This document shows, one piece after another, positions 46,891 through 57,795 of a DNA stretch of 64,000 bases. The DNA lies in NCBI RefSeq assembly GCF_048418805.1, contig NC_132790.1, forward strand, positions 73,600,501 through 73,664,500, in the 5' to 3' direction. This DNA is from Vulpes vulpes. Taxonomy: Eukaryota; Chordata; Mammalia; Carnivora; Canidae. The stretch's first letter is position 1; each line of letters opens with the position of its first letter. Below the pieces are notes generated by a model that saw nothing but the letters and a program-made list of their open reading frames with translations, did no database searches and was not told the origin of the DNA. The translations under genes and the position numbers were made by a program.

Positions 46891-48145
46891 AATTTTGAGA
46901 AAGAAAAACAAAATTAGAGCAACACAATCCCAGGTTGCTGCAAAGCTACAGAAATCAAACAGTATGGTACTGGCACTAAAACAAACACACATCAATAGAA
47001 CAAGATAGGAAGCCCAGAAATAAATCCACCTTTATATGGTCAATTCATCTATGACAGAGGAAGCAAGAATATACAATGGGAGGAAAAATCTCTTCAATAA
47101 ATGGTGTTGGAAAAGCTGAACAGCTACATGCCAAAGAATGAAATACCACATTCTTGCATCACACACAAAAATAAACTTGAGATGGATTATAGTCCTAAAT
47201 ATGAGGCCTGAAACGGTAAAACTCCTAAAAGAAAACATAGGCAGTAACCTCATGGACATCAGCCTTACCAACATTGTTCTCAATATGTCTCCTCAGGCAA
47301 GGGAAACAAAAGAAAAAATAAACTATTGAGATCCTAACAAAACAAAAAGCTTTTGCACAATGAAGGAAACCATCAACAAAATGAAAAGGCAATCTACTGC
47401 ATGCTAATTATATGTGATAAGGAATTAATGTTCAAAGTACATAAAGAACTTATACAACTCAACACCAAAAAAAGAATAATCTGATTAAAAATGGGCAGAT
47501 GACTTGAATAGACATTTTTCCAAAGAAGACATACAGATAGCCACATCTAAAGATTCTCAGTATCATTAGTCATCAGGAAAATGCAGATCAAAACCACAAT
47601 GAGATATCACCTCATACCAGTCAGAATGGCTAGTATCAAAAAACAAGAAATAACAAGTGTTAGTGAGGATGTGGAGAATAAGGCACCCTTATGCACTCTT
47701 GGTGGGAATGTAAATTGGTGCAGCCGCTGTGGAAAACAGCATGGAGGTTCCTCAAAAATTTTAGAAATCTCCATATAGAATAGAAATAGAAACCTATATC
47801 ATCCAGTAATTCCACTTCTGAGTATTTACCTGAAAAAAATAAAAACACCAATTCAAAAAGACATATGCACCCCTATGTTTATTGCAGTATTATTTACAAT
47901 AGCCAAACCATGAAAACAACATAAGTGCCCATCAATAGATAAACTGATAAAAATGTGGTATACATTTGCAATTGAATATTATTCAGCCATAAAAAAGGAT
48001 GAGATCTTGCCATTTCCAGCAGCATGGATGGACATAGAGGGTATTATGCTAAGTGAAATAGGTCAGACAGAGAAAGACGAATACCATATGATTTCACTTA
48101 CATGTGTAATTTAAAACACAAAACAAATGAACAAACAAAATTAAA

Positions 48146-48800
48146 AATATAAAGCAACAATGGGATACCACTCCAAACCTATTACAATGCCCAAAATGTG
48201 GAGCACTAACAACATCTAATGTTTGTGAAAACATGGAGCAGCAATAATTCATTTATTGAATTTATTCATTACTGGTAGGAATGCAAAACAATACCACTAC
48301 TTTGGAAGATAGGTTGACAATTTCTTACAAAACTAAACATGTGATTCACCAATCTCACTCCTTGGTATTAGGAACTAAAAACTTATGTCTCCAGTAAAAC
48401 CTGTACACAGATGTTTATAGCATCTTATTCATAATGCTGAAATGTAAAAGCAATGGGGAGGGATGAATAGGCAAAGTACAAAGGATTTTTACCAATGAAA
48501 GTACTGGGTATGATATCATAATGATGTGTACATGCCATTATACATTTGTCTAAACCCATAAAATGTACACCATCAAGAGTTAACCATAATGTAAAATATG
48601 GACTTTGAGTGATCATAATGTACCAATATAGACTCATTAATTGTAACAAATGTACCACTACATGAAGAATATTGATAATGAAGGAGACTGTGCATGTATG
48701 GGGGCAAGAAGGTACATGAGTAATCTCCGTACCTTCTTAATTTTGCTATGAATCCAAACCACTCTAAAAAATATAAGGTCTTACAAAATTAAAAAAAGAA
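48146..48800 (+). repeat. Older LINE-1 3' end (L1MC/MD-like)
   Basis: 'acaatgggataccactccaa', 'actggtaggaatgcaaaaca', then the 3' UTR: 'ttgtaacaaatgtaccacta', 'atgaaggagactgtgcatgt', 'aatctccgtaccttcttaat', 'aaaccactctaaaaaatata'. The order matches old L1M ends. Confidence 0.82.
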
Positions 48801-49804
48801 AAAGAAATGAAATTGTGTTAGGGCAATTCAAACATCAATCTCAAACATATAGGTGGCAGACATATTTAGCAAAGTGGCTGGGACTACATTTAAGAAATGT
48901 TTTACTGCTCCATCCTGTTATTAAATATTAAAATATTTGGGTAGGAAGAAAGAGGTAAAGTATGAGTCTGTTTTAGAATTTGCAAATATTCCTTTGTTGG
49001 AGGAAGAGATAAAGTATCATGTAACATTGTAGATAGTGAAATTTTTTATCTTCAATTTTCATTTATGAAGAATATTGTCAGCTTTACTTTTTCTGCCTAT
49101 TTTTGACAAACCATAAGATAGTTTCACTTCAAGGTTACTGGTTTCAACCACCATTCCAAATCATAGATTTAAAATGATTGGATCTGTGTCCCATCCTGCC
49201 CACACACAGAATAAAACTCTTCCATATACTACTGTTTTTTAAGGTTTACATGTTCAGATCTTTTTAAGTCAGGATAAAATGGAGTTGGGGCAAATTGTCT
49301 TTTTAAACTTTCTATGAAGTCTTGTTACAATAAAATAAAAAATTGGAGTTATATTAAAATAGAAGACATTGTTATGAGGAATCACTGAAGTCCCTGGACT
49401 TTCTGTTATAAATGCGGCTCTCTTTCAGGATGAGCTTTGCCTCTTTTTTTTTTTTTAAATCAAAGCAGGACTGACAAAGGAAGACCTCAAATTCTAAAAC
49501 AGAATCACAGAAAACTAGGGCATGTTAATAGCAATGCAGTGTAATTGGGTGCATCTAAAAGATGCTATTGTTCATATTTTCCATAGTTTGCTAAAATAAC
49601 CCTGTGTGAATAGAGTGGCCATTCTTAGAGCCCCACGCCATTCATAATGTCACTTGGGCATAAGAGCAATCAAATTTATCAAAATAATGTCTCTGTGACC
49701 TGGGGTTCAGATGTTAGAATAGCCAAATCCACAAGGAGCTTCCTGCAGGTTTTAGCAGTGAGAGAGTCCATCTCCACAGCAAATAACTAAGGAATGGCCA
49801 CCAA
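48801..49804. other. Unassigned 1 kb
   Basis: No gene recognised. T-run near 49445-49457. Confidence 0.45.
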
Positions 49805-49984
49805 AATTCCCTAAGCAATACTTCACATACTGTACTGTACACAATCATTTGGAGGCCTTGAAACATAAAGATTTCTGGGTCACATCCTCTGAGTTTCATA
49901 TTCAGTAAATCTGGGATGGATTTTGAGAACACTTTTCCAGGTAATACTGATGCTAGTGGTCTGAGGACCACACTTTGAGAACAG
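49805..49984 (+). mobile_element. MER5A
   Basis: 'gcctgaa'-poor but ordered match: 'aagatttctgggtcacatcc', 'tattcagtaaatctgggatg', 'tccaggtaatactgatgcta', 'aggaccacactttgagaaca'. Confidence 0.8.
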
Positions 49985-50039
49985 TCAGTGGCAGGAAAAC
50001 ATCAAGCCCTACACAGCTTTTGAGGTCACATTATATAAA

Positions 50040-50206
50040 ATAGAGGTTTTCAACTTTGAATGCATCATAGAATCACCTGGGGAACTTTCAGAAACCCTAA
50101 TGCTCAAGCCACAACCCAGACCACTTAAAACTAGGGGAGAGGCAGCTCAGCAATCTCTTTTAAAGGCCCTCAAGCGATTCCATACACAGCCACAGTTAAA
50201 AACCAA
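50040..50206. mobile_element. MER5-like hAT miniature element
   Basis: 'atagaatcacctggggaact', 'ttcagaaaccctaatgctca', 'gccacaacccagaccactta' and the right side 'caagcgattccatacacagc' give a MER5-type element with inverted ends. Confidence 0.65.
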
Positions 50207-50223
50207 TGAAGACCCTACCCACA

Positions 50224-50371
50224 TAGTTGGTTCTCAAAATTGGCTGCCCACTGGAATCACCAGGGAGAAAATTTTAAATACTGATGCCTCTTTCCCACTC
50301 TTAGACATTTCAGACATCAGGATTTTAAAAGTTCCCAGGTGATTCTAAAGTGCAACAAAGTTTGAACTACT
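50224..50371. mobile_element. MER5-like hAT miniature element
   Basis: Left end 'ttggttctcaaaattggctg', 'ccactggaatcaccagggag'; right end 'gttcccaggtgattctaaag', 'tgcaacaaagtttgaacta' as its inverted counterpart. Confidence 0.7.
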
Positions 50372-50485
50372 AACCGTACCTAACTCAAATTTTCACATAA
50401 TGAAAAAGAAATTTGAATGTAAATCATGAAGTCAGCATAATGAAGTTAGAGTTATGGATATATTTTTCCCAAATTCAAGCATTTT

Positions 50486-50683
50486 TTAAAAGATCTATTT
50501 ATTTATTTGAGAGAGAGCACATGAGAGCGAGAGAGCATGAGTGGGAGGGAAGGAGAAGCAGAGGAAGAAGGAAAAGCAGAGTCCCCAGTGAGCAGAGAGC
50601 CCAAGCAGCTTGATCCCAGGACCTCAGGATTATGACCTGAATCACAGGCAGACGCTTAACCTACTGAGCCACCCAGGCGCTCT
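50486..50683 (-). mobile_element. Older SINEC subfamily copy
   Basis: TSD 'ccaaattcaagcatttt' at 50469-50485 and 50684-50700. Reverse-complement body with GA-rich tract, 'ttgatcccaggacctcagga' and end 'cactgagcc'-like 'ctactgagccacccaggcgc'. Confidence 0.95.
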
Positions 50684-50809
50684 CCAAATTCAAGCATTTT
50701 AATGACAATTTTTTATTAAGCCACTACAAATAAGTTTAAAATACAGAAGAAAAATATACATTAGTATGAATATATTTATAAAAGCAAGTTAGAATTTTGA
50801 TTTTCTTTT

Positions 50810-50940
50810 AGGTATAATTCATATACAGAGAATTCACCTTTTTTTAAATGTAGAGTTCTATCACTTTTATAAATGTAGCCAATCAAGGTATAAAACAGCT
50901 CCATCCCGCTGAAATGTTCTCTTGTGCTCCAAAGGCAGTT
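50810..50940. repeat. LINE-1 3' UTR-like fragment
   Basis: 'aggtataattcatatacaga' then 'gaattcaccttttttt' resembles the non-coding L1M 3' region. Short and diverged. Confidence 0.4.
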
Positions 50941-51178
50941 TTGATTTGCCAATAGATCAGAATATTTTGCCTTCCTGCCTCCTCTACCTCACCTCCAATT
51001 TGTTGCATGATTCTTTCTCTGACTTAGCAAAGAAAGGAAGCTCAACTACTCTGAGAACACAGAAGTAGATTTGGAGTGATTATGTAAAGTAGTATACACA
51101 TAGCTGATATTAAAATGGAATTATATGCAATGTAACTAAATTTCAATCCATAATGCTATCTTTAAGAAGATGCAAATA

Positions 51179-51369
51179 GGGATCCCTGGGTGGCGCAGCG
51201 GTTTGGCGCCCGCCTTTGGCCCAGGGCGCGACCCTGGAGACCCGGGATCGAATCCCACATCGGGCTCCCAGTGCTTGGAGCCTGCTTCTCCCTCTGCCTG
51301 TGTCTCTGCCTCTCTCTCTCTCTCTCTCTGTGACTATCATAAATAAAAATTAAAAAAAAATTTTTTAAA
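51179..51369 (+). mobile_element. Young SINEC_Cf, near consensus
   Basis: TSD 'aagatgcaaata' at 51167-51178 and 51370-51381. 'gggatccctgggtggcgcag', 'cggtttggcgcc', 'gggatcgaatcccacatcgg', CT tract, 'gactatcataaataaaaatt'. CpG sites in the tRNA part are still intact, a sign of youth. Confidence 0.97.
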
Positions 51370-51381
51370 AAGATGCAAATA

Positions 51382-52069
51382 AAAAACATGGTCACCATTG
51401 GAGAATGCTAGAGAATCAGCTCACTATTTTGAAAACTGGTAAGTAAAGGGAAAAAAAGGAAGTATTCTTGCTCCCTTTTATCAACTGTAGATATAGTAGA
51501 AATAGTAGATGTGGAGAGTTTTCCCTAGTTGAAGTAAAAGCAACTATGAAGCACCGGAATAGCAGTATACTGCAACTCCTAATTAATTGAGGAGAAATGA
51601 ATGAGGGTCAAAAATAGCTGATATCCCAAAAAAGAGAGAAAGCCATGAATAATATACCTCCAGAAGGAAGAACAACCCCCCCCCCCAAGGTGTTTTTGCA
51701 AAAAGAAAAAAAAGATGAAGAAATGAAACTTGACTTTGATCAAGCCTCTGGATCCAACTACCAACAGACAAGAAATACATGGGCCATAAAAACATGTTAA
51801 GCTGCACCATGAGAATGCAGTCAGCAAAAGCTAGACTATAGGAAACCACAGGAGTAACAACCTAGTTTCTTCAACAAATGAATTCTAAAAAGCAGAGATA
51901 GAAATGAAAGGTGAAACTACAGTTTAGAAGAGACAGAATATTATACTAATCAAGTAGGTGTGTGGACCATATTTGCTAACTCAAACTTTAAAATTGATGA
52001 TACACAAAAATCATCAATGTGAACACTGAAGCTATCCAATTTAGATTTAGATATAGGAACTGAAGGAGT
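51382..52069. other. Unassigned sequence with C11
   Basis: A run of 11 C at 51676-51686. No gene recognised; overlapping 82- and 88-codon minus-strand frames here have no domain. Confidence 0.45.
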
Positions 52070-52335
52070 CAATGTTATTTTCCCGTGTGCTAATAGTATT
52101 TATCTTTTAGAGATATTTACTGAAATATTTACAGAGAGATATTATGAAATCAGATATTCACTTTAAAATAATGCAATTATGGGAAAAGTGAATAGTGTAG
52201 AGGAGAACCAAGATTGGCCATAAGTTAACAATTCTTAAACTTGCCCAATGGGCACATAAGGATTCATTATACTGTTTTGTCTACTATTGTATCTGGCTAA
52301 AATTTGCCACAATGAAAATAAAAAGCAAGAAAGAT
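52070..52335 (+). repeat. Old LINE-1 (L1M) 3' UTR end
   Basis: 'tatcttttagagatatttac', 'tgaaatatttacagagagat', 'aaccaagattggccataagt', 'ttcattatactgttttgtct', then 'ccacaatgaaaataaaaagc' match an L1M 3' end in full. Confidence 0.85.
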
Positions 52336-52339
52336 TTGA

Positions 52340-52430
52340 TTTAAAATATTCCTAATAGTTTTATTGATAAGAGACTGAAACTGGAAAAAATGCATCAATT
52401 GGTAAATGGATAAACAAAATGTGATATAGC
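52340..52430 (+). repeat. Old LINE-1 ORF2 end fragment
   Basis: 'gactgaaactggaaaaaatg' then 'ttggtaaatggataaacaaa' matches the end of LINE-1 ORF2. Confidence 0.55.
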
Positions 52431-53204
52431 CTTTCTCTATGCCTACAATGGCTGATCTATATGGTTTGACAACCTAGAATAGCACCATGCATATCCTTCC
52501 ATGCAAATTGAAATGTGAGGGTTCTGGGCAGATTGGCCTGCTCAAAAAACAATCCCCAATCTATTCAACATAATATCCACCAACGCTTCACTCCCCAAAT
52601 GGTGGAAAGAGCAAGTACTAGAACTCTGAAATATGGGAGGTCATAAGTTCTCCAAAATCCTACATTTAAAAGTAAATCATATGATATTAATTTATAACCC
52701 CTTCTTTTACACTGAAAGTCGATGTTTCCAATCCTGTTTCCTTAAATATTTGGTTAATCCTGAATTAATCAGATAAACTGAAAAACTCTTGTGCATTATC
52801 TGGATATCTAAATGCCTCAATCAGTGATAAAATAAAAGACATTTAAAGAATAAATAATATAGGGGATTTCAGATAGCATTAAGTGAGACATGTTTTATTA
52901 ATTTCTCAGGACCTCTCAAGAAACAGAAGGTAGCATCAGAGATAATGCACAAGGCTCACAAAAAATAATATAGTTAATAAACACATGCTTCCATTCAGCA
53001 TATTCTTAGGAATTATCTTCTCTCTAAATACCATCAACAATGACAACAGGAGGATACAAAATCATTGGCAGGGCCATATTTCTTGGACTCGTGTCTAAAT
53101 GAGGTCATAAGTAAAGATGGAGGGTAAGCTTTAAGTTTTCTATATATACAGTAATAAATAAATTTTCAAAACTCAAATATCTACATCAGAACTTATTTAT
53201 AAAA
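52431..53204. other. Unassigned sequence
   Basis: No gene or repeat recognised. Confidence 0.45.
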
Positions 53205-53213
53205 CTGTAAGGT

Positions 53214-53374
53214 ATATTTTTTAAGATTTTATTTGTTTATTCATGAAAGACACAGAGAAGCAAAGACATAGGCAGAGGGAGAAGCAAGGCTCTTCACGGG
53301 GAGCCTGATGCAGAACTCAATCCCAGGACCTGAGCCAAAGGCAAATGTTCAACCACTGAGCCACCCAGGTGTCC
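53214..53374 (-). mobile_element. SINEC
   Basis: TSD 'ctgtaaggt' at 53205-53213 and 53375-53383. 'tttgtttattcatgaaagac', 'gagccaaaggcaaatgttca', 'accactgagccacccaggtg'. Some internal loss near the middle. Confidence 0.94.
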
Positions 53375-53383
53375 CTGTAAGGT

Positions 53384-54874
53384 TCATTTAATAATATATC
53401 TCAATGAACATGCTTTCTTGTGAGTACAAAGGCAAGGAGTACAACCTGATTACCATCATGCCTTTGAGTATTTTCCAGATAGGGAAACTCAAGGACATTT
53501 CAGTGTCATTTCCATTGTTTTGTACAATGTAATTAATCATCATTACACCAATCAATATACCACGCATTAAACAAAATTATTAAACAATGTTTCTTACTAA
53601 AATTTTAACAGTGGACGTACAGAACCACTCTTGGTTCCCTGGTCAGTTCTGGTTAGGTTAGATTAGCACCATCTAGAAAATGCAAAGGCAGGTCAGGGAC
53701 CAAGTCAACCAACACCTAGGATTCAAATATGTCCCTCTCCCTCTCCATAATTTCCCTCCAGGCCATAATTTCCAAGTTTAGAAGTTGGCCAGCTATGCTT
53801 TCTTAAATTTCTAAACAACCACTCCCTCTACATCTTCCTTCTCTGAAAGTAATTATTGTTTCTGTATGTATTAGTAAGATGAATTAAGATAGACTTTTGT
53901 TTTACAAACTAGATTGAAAATTTTGCCATCTACCTTCAGATAATTAGAGGCACCCTGGAGTGTTAAAACTTATTGCTTGTGAAATGTTCTTGAACAACAA
54001 TAAACATATGGTATAAGGGGGCTGTTTCTTAGCAGGAAACTGCTGTCAACAAGCTCATAGGGACCTGTCATCAGGGTCCCCACACAGGAGGTGAAACAAT
54101 GGATAATACTGGCTGCCTACATTCCCCCAAGAACAAGCACAGGGTAACTTTTCAGCCCCCTTCTTGCAACATTCCTCAATATTAAATAAATTTAACTTCT
54201 CTCTGAAAGAGTAGTTTGCCTGTGAAGTTCATGGGAAGACATCAAAAACAAAACTGCACCAATTCCATATAAAAGGTCAGTACAGAGCTGGTTAAAATGC
54301 AAGATCAACAATTAACCAAAAGAGAAGCTGTATGGGCATCCAGAAATGAACATCGAAATCCATGTGCATTCATTTTACTAACTTACAAGGACATACACTA
54401 CACATTATATGGCAGCAATCATTTTAATCTGAAATAAAAAAAACAGACAGGTCTGTAGATTTGATAGATTTTCTGGGAGTTTAGTGTGCCAAGATGGGTG
54501 AGTGCAGCTGAAAACCTTCAATGCACTTTATACTTAAGCTTGATGTAAATAAAGCTGGCGTTTCCATAAAAAGGGTGGTCTGTTCCTGGGCTTGATATAC
54601 ACATACAATATAGATATTGCTCTATATCAGTATAGTAACACAAACTGAATCAGTATAATACACACATATAGTACTATAACTTTGTCGACCTATAGTGGTA
54701 ATGCAGTAGGGAGCTATTTAAAACAGCAACCTGTATCCTTGCTCAAATAGGGATTAATCAAAAGTGTGGATGAGTGCAGTTTTGATACAACTTTGTAATA
54801 TAAATAACTGGTAATGGATGAGTTAAAGCCAATTATACATGTAGTGGGTTTAAAACATGTTTGTAATTTCATTG
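53384..54874. other. Unassigned 1.5 kb
   Basis: No gene recognised. The part ending near 54250, with 'attaaataaatttaacttct' and 'gcctgtgaagttcatgggaa', looks like an LTR end but I cannot place it. Confidence 0.35.
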
Positions 54875-55383
54875 AAATTCCTTCCTTCAAAAATCAGAGC
54901 CTAATTCTCTACCACTTGCATGTGGGCTGAACTCAGTGATTTTCTTTTAATAAACAGCGTGTGCTAGAAGTTATGCCATGTTAATTCTAAGCCTAAGTCA
55001 TTACAAGGATGGCTTCTATCTCGCTCTTTTTCTATCTTGGATTGCTCTCTTGGGAAGGAGTCAGGGGTATGTAATGAGGACATCTAAGCAACTCGGTGGA
55101 AAAGCCCATGTGGAGAGAAACTGAGGCCCCACAACAACAATCAAGTTGCCAGCCTTATGAAGAAGCTATTTTGGAAGTATATATGCCAGATCTAGTCAAG
55201 TTTCACATTTTGACAGAACCAACAAACATCTTGACAATCTCATGAGAGACCCCAAGCCAGAACAGCCAAGCTAAATTACTCCTGAATTCCTGACCCACAG
55301 AAAGACTAAGAAAATAAATATTTATTGATGTTTAAGCCACTACGTTTTGGGGTAATTTGTTACATGATAACAGATAACTCACA
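54875..55383 (+). mobile_element. MLT1-type MaLR LTR
   Basis: 'tgcatgtgggctgaactcag', 'cccatgtggagagaaactga', 'tgacaatctcatgagagacc', 'ctcctgaattcctgacccac', 'aataaatatttattgatgtt', 'taagccactacgttttgggg' and the final 'gataacagataactcacac' are in MLT1 LTR order. Confidence 0.85.
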
Positions 55384-55402
55384 CAAAGTATTTTGGGTTT
55401 TT

Positions 55403-55485
55403 AAGATCAAAGACTGGTTAAACACTGGGTGTGTTGATGTGCTTCCTACACTAAGATCAAAGATTGGTTAAAATTGGGTGGGCTG
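55403..55485. repeat. Diverged 50-bp tandem duplication
   Basis: A unit starting 'aagatcaaagactggttaaa' at 55403 begins again at 55453 with one change ('aagatcaaagattggttaaa'). The second unit continues beyond the SINE at 55486. Confidence 0.75.
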
Positions 55486-55671
55486 GGGATCCCTGGGTGG
55501 CGCAGCGGTTTGGCACCTGCCTTTGGCCCAGGGCGTGATCCTGGAGACCCGGGATCGAGTCCCACGTCGGGCTCCCGGCATGGAGCCTGGTTCTCCCTCT
55601 GCCTGTGTCTCTGCCTCTCTCTCTCTCTCTCTCTGTGTGTGACTATCATAAATAAATAAAAATTAAAAAAA
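55486..55671 (+). mobile_element. Young SINEC_Cf, near consensus
   Basis: TSD 'aaaattgggtgggctg' at 55470-55485 and 55672-55687. Head 'gggatccctgggtggcgcag', 'gggatcgagtcccacgtcgg', CT tract, 'gactatcataaataaataaa'. Confidence 0.97.
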
Positions 55672-55687
55672 AAAATTGGGTGGGCTG

Positions 55688-56439
55688 GTGTGCACTCTTG
55701 CAGATGGCCACTTGATCTCCATTTCACCCTGTGAAAATGCCCAATCCAAGAGAACTTCACAATTGACCTAAAATACTCTACTAGAACTACATCTTTCAAA
55801 GCAGAAATTGCTGTTTTAGTAATAAGAGGCAAGTACAGTTGGGGAAAGCCCTCTGCATAACTTCAATAGTCCCTCCATCACCCTCAAGATGAAAATTAAG
55901 ATTAAACATGACATAAAATGTCCCTCATTATCTAGTCCTACCAAAAATCTCAAGCTTTATTTTCTATCATTCTTCCCTTTATGTTATTTATGTTCACATA
56001 AATTATTCATACTTCTTGGCACATAATATTGGTCAGCAACAATTGTGAAAAACTTTACAATGGTTTAAAAAAATTATTAGATGACCTGACTAGCGTGATC
56101 TTATCTTCACCTTTCATTGTGTTTGAGTTATTTTTCAAGACTTTTTAAGTTATAGAAAACAGATTGTAATGCAAATGTTTTTGTTTATACAAATGCAAAT
56201 GAATTGTGTCCAGTGGATATGTAGTTGATTATTGTCCTTTGGATACAGACCAATTTTGCATCTATCTGTAATTTTTTTTTATCATCTGTAAATTTATCTC
56301 ACTACTCCTCAACATTTATATCTACATGTGTTTTTTTAATACTTTTGAAATAGTTGTATCTCACTGATTCCTTCATTAATCAGATAAATAAAATCTTTGA
56401 TATGTGTTTATATTTGTATAAGACTCATGATTCAATTTT
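55688..56439. other. Unassigned sequence
   Basis: No gene or repeat recognised. Confidence 0.45.
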
Positions 56440-56715
56440 CTTTTATTAAGATATAATTGACATATAGCATTGCATAAATTTAAGGTATACAATATAATGA
56501 TTTGATATATGTATGTATTGTGAAATAATGGCCACAATAGTTCAGCTAACATCCATCACCTCACAGCTATAATTTTTTTCTTATGATGTGAACTTTTAAG
56601 ATCTACTCTCTGGGCAACTTTCAAGTACACAATATAATATTATTAAATATAATAACCATGTTGTATATTAGATCCCAGAGCTTATTTATCTTCTAACTGG
56701 AGATTTGTAACTTTT

Positions 56716-56737
56716 TTTTTTTTTTTTTTATGATAGT

Positions 56738-56772
<35 letters not shown>

Positions 56773-56902
56773 AGAGACACAGGCAGAGGCAGAAGCAGGC
56801 TCCATGCACCGGGAGCCCGATGTGGGATTCGATCCCGGGTCTCCAGGATTGCGCCCTGGGCCAAAGACAGGTGCCAAACCGCTGCGCCACCCAGGGATCC
56901 CC
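56716..56902 (-). mobile_element. Young SINEC_Cf nested in LINE-1
   Basis: TSD 'gagatttgtaactttt' at 56700-56715 and 56903-56918. T-rich tail, 'atgatagtcacacagagaga', 'gattcgatcccgggtctcca', end 'ctgcgccacccagggatccc'. Confidence 0.96.
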
Positions 56903-57173
56903 GAGATTTGTAACTTTTGACTACCTCACCTACCCTCCATCCCTACCTCTAGCAACCACCAATCTGTTCTCTGTATCTATGAGTTTGTTTGGAGGTGGGT
57001 TTTTTTTTTTATTCTACATATAAGTGAGATCATACAGTATTTGACTTACTCTGTCTGCTTTATTTCACTTAGCATAATGCCCTCAAGGTCCATCCATGTT
57101 GTTGTCAATGTTGCAGGATTTCCTTATTTTTTATGACTTAATAATATTCTATTGTCTATATATACCACATTTT

Positions 57174-57347
57174 TTTAAAAAGATTTTATTTATTTATTCA
57201 TGAGAGACACAGAGAGAGAGGGAGAGACATAGACAGAGGGAGAAGCAGGCTCCCTACAGGGAGCCCGATGCAGGACTCAATCACCATACCTGGGTCATGC
57301 CCTGAGCCAAAGGCAGACACTCAACCACTGAACCGTCCAGGTGTCCT
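57174..57347 (-). mobile_element. SINEC nested in the same LINE-1
   Basis: TSD 'tataccacatttt' at 57161-57173 and 57348-57360. 'atttatttattcatgagaga', 'gagccaaaggcagacactca', 'accgtccaggtgtcc'. More diverged than the SINE at 56716. Confidence 0.94.
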
Positions 57348-57795
57348 TATACCACATTTTATTGATCATTCATCTGTTGATGGACACACTTAGGTTGTTT
57401 CCATGTCTTGGCTATTGTAAATAATGCTGCACTAAACAAGAGGCTGCAGACATCTTTTCAAGATAGTGATTTTATTTTCTTCAGATAAATACCCAGAGGT
57501 AAAATTGCTGGATCATATGGTAGCTCTGTTTTTAATTTTTTGGAAAACCTCCACACTGTTTTCCACAGTGGCTGCACCAATTTACATTCCCATCAATAGT
57601 GCATGTGGGTTCCCTTTTCTCCACTTTCTCACCAATACTTTTTTATGATAACCATTTTAACAGGTGTGAGATAATATGTGGCTTTGATTTGCATTTCCCT
57701 GATAATTAGTGATGTTGAGCATCTTTTTATGTACCTACTGGACATGCGTATATCTTCTTTGGAAAAATGTCTATTCGTGTTTCTGCCCACTTTTT

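Larger units (their letters stand above)
43050..48145 (+). mobile_element. Long dead LINE-1 (L1MA/MB-like): 5' region, ORF1 and ORF2 remnants
   Basis: 43050 to about 44380 is a LINE-1-like 5' region; a 20-bp unit at 43181 is partly repeated. About 44380-45360 is ORF1, the RNA-binding protein: a coiled-coil-rich part, then PEREEREKEAENLFEKIIAK and a C-terminal part. From about 45660, ORF2 starts in its middle, so the endonuclease domain is missing. Most of the reverse transcriptase core is also deleted near 46165. The catalytic FADD region at 46207-46230 reads FANE. ORF2 then continues to its end near 48100 with many stops. A SINEC sits at 46685-46890 and a 56-bp templated insertion at 45132-45187. 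Boundaries are estimates. Not mobile. Confidence 0.9.
56440..57795 (-). mobile_element. LINE-1 (L1MA/MB-like), 3' UTR and ORF2 end
   Basis: Reverse orientation. 56440-57140 is the non-coding 3' region ('cataatg' side: 'acatccatcacctcacagct', 'catataagtgagatcataca', 'cacttagcataatgccctca'). 57350-57795 is the complement of the ORF2 end ('cttggctattgtaaataatg', 'cagtggctgcaccaatttac'). Two SINEs are nested in it. The element continues at 59301. Stops and indels throughout. Confidence 0.9.

Noticed and set aside
55446..55832. 128-codon minus-strand open frame
   Set aside because: Mostly antisense of the SINEC_Cf at 55486. SINE CT/GA tracts give long RERERQRHRQRE-type open frames that also appear at 22234, 46765, 51162, 56730 and 62647.
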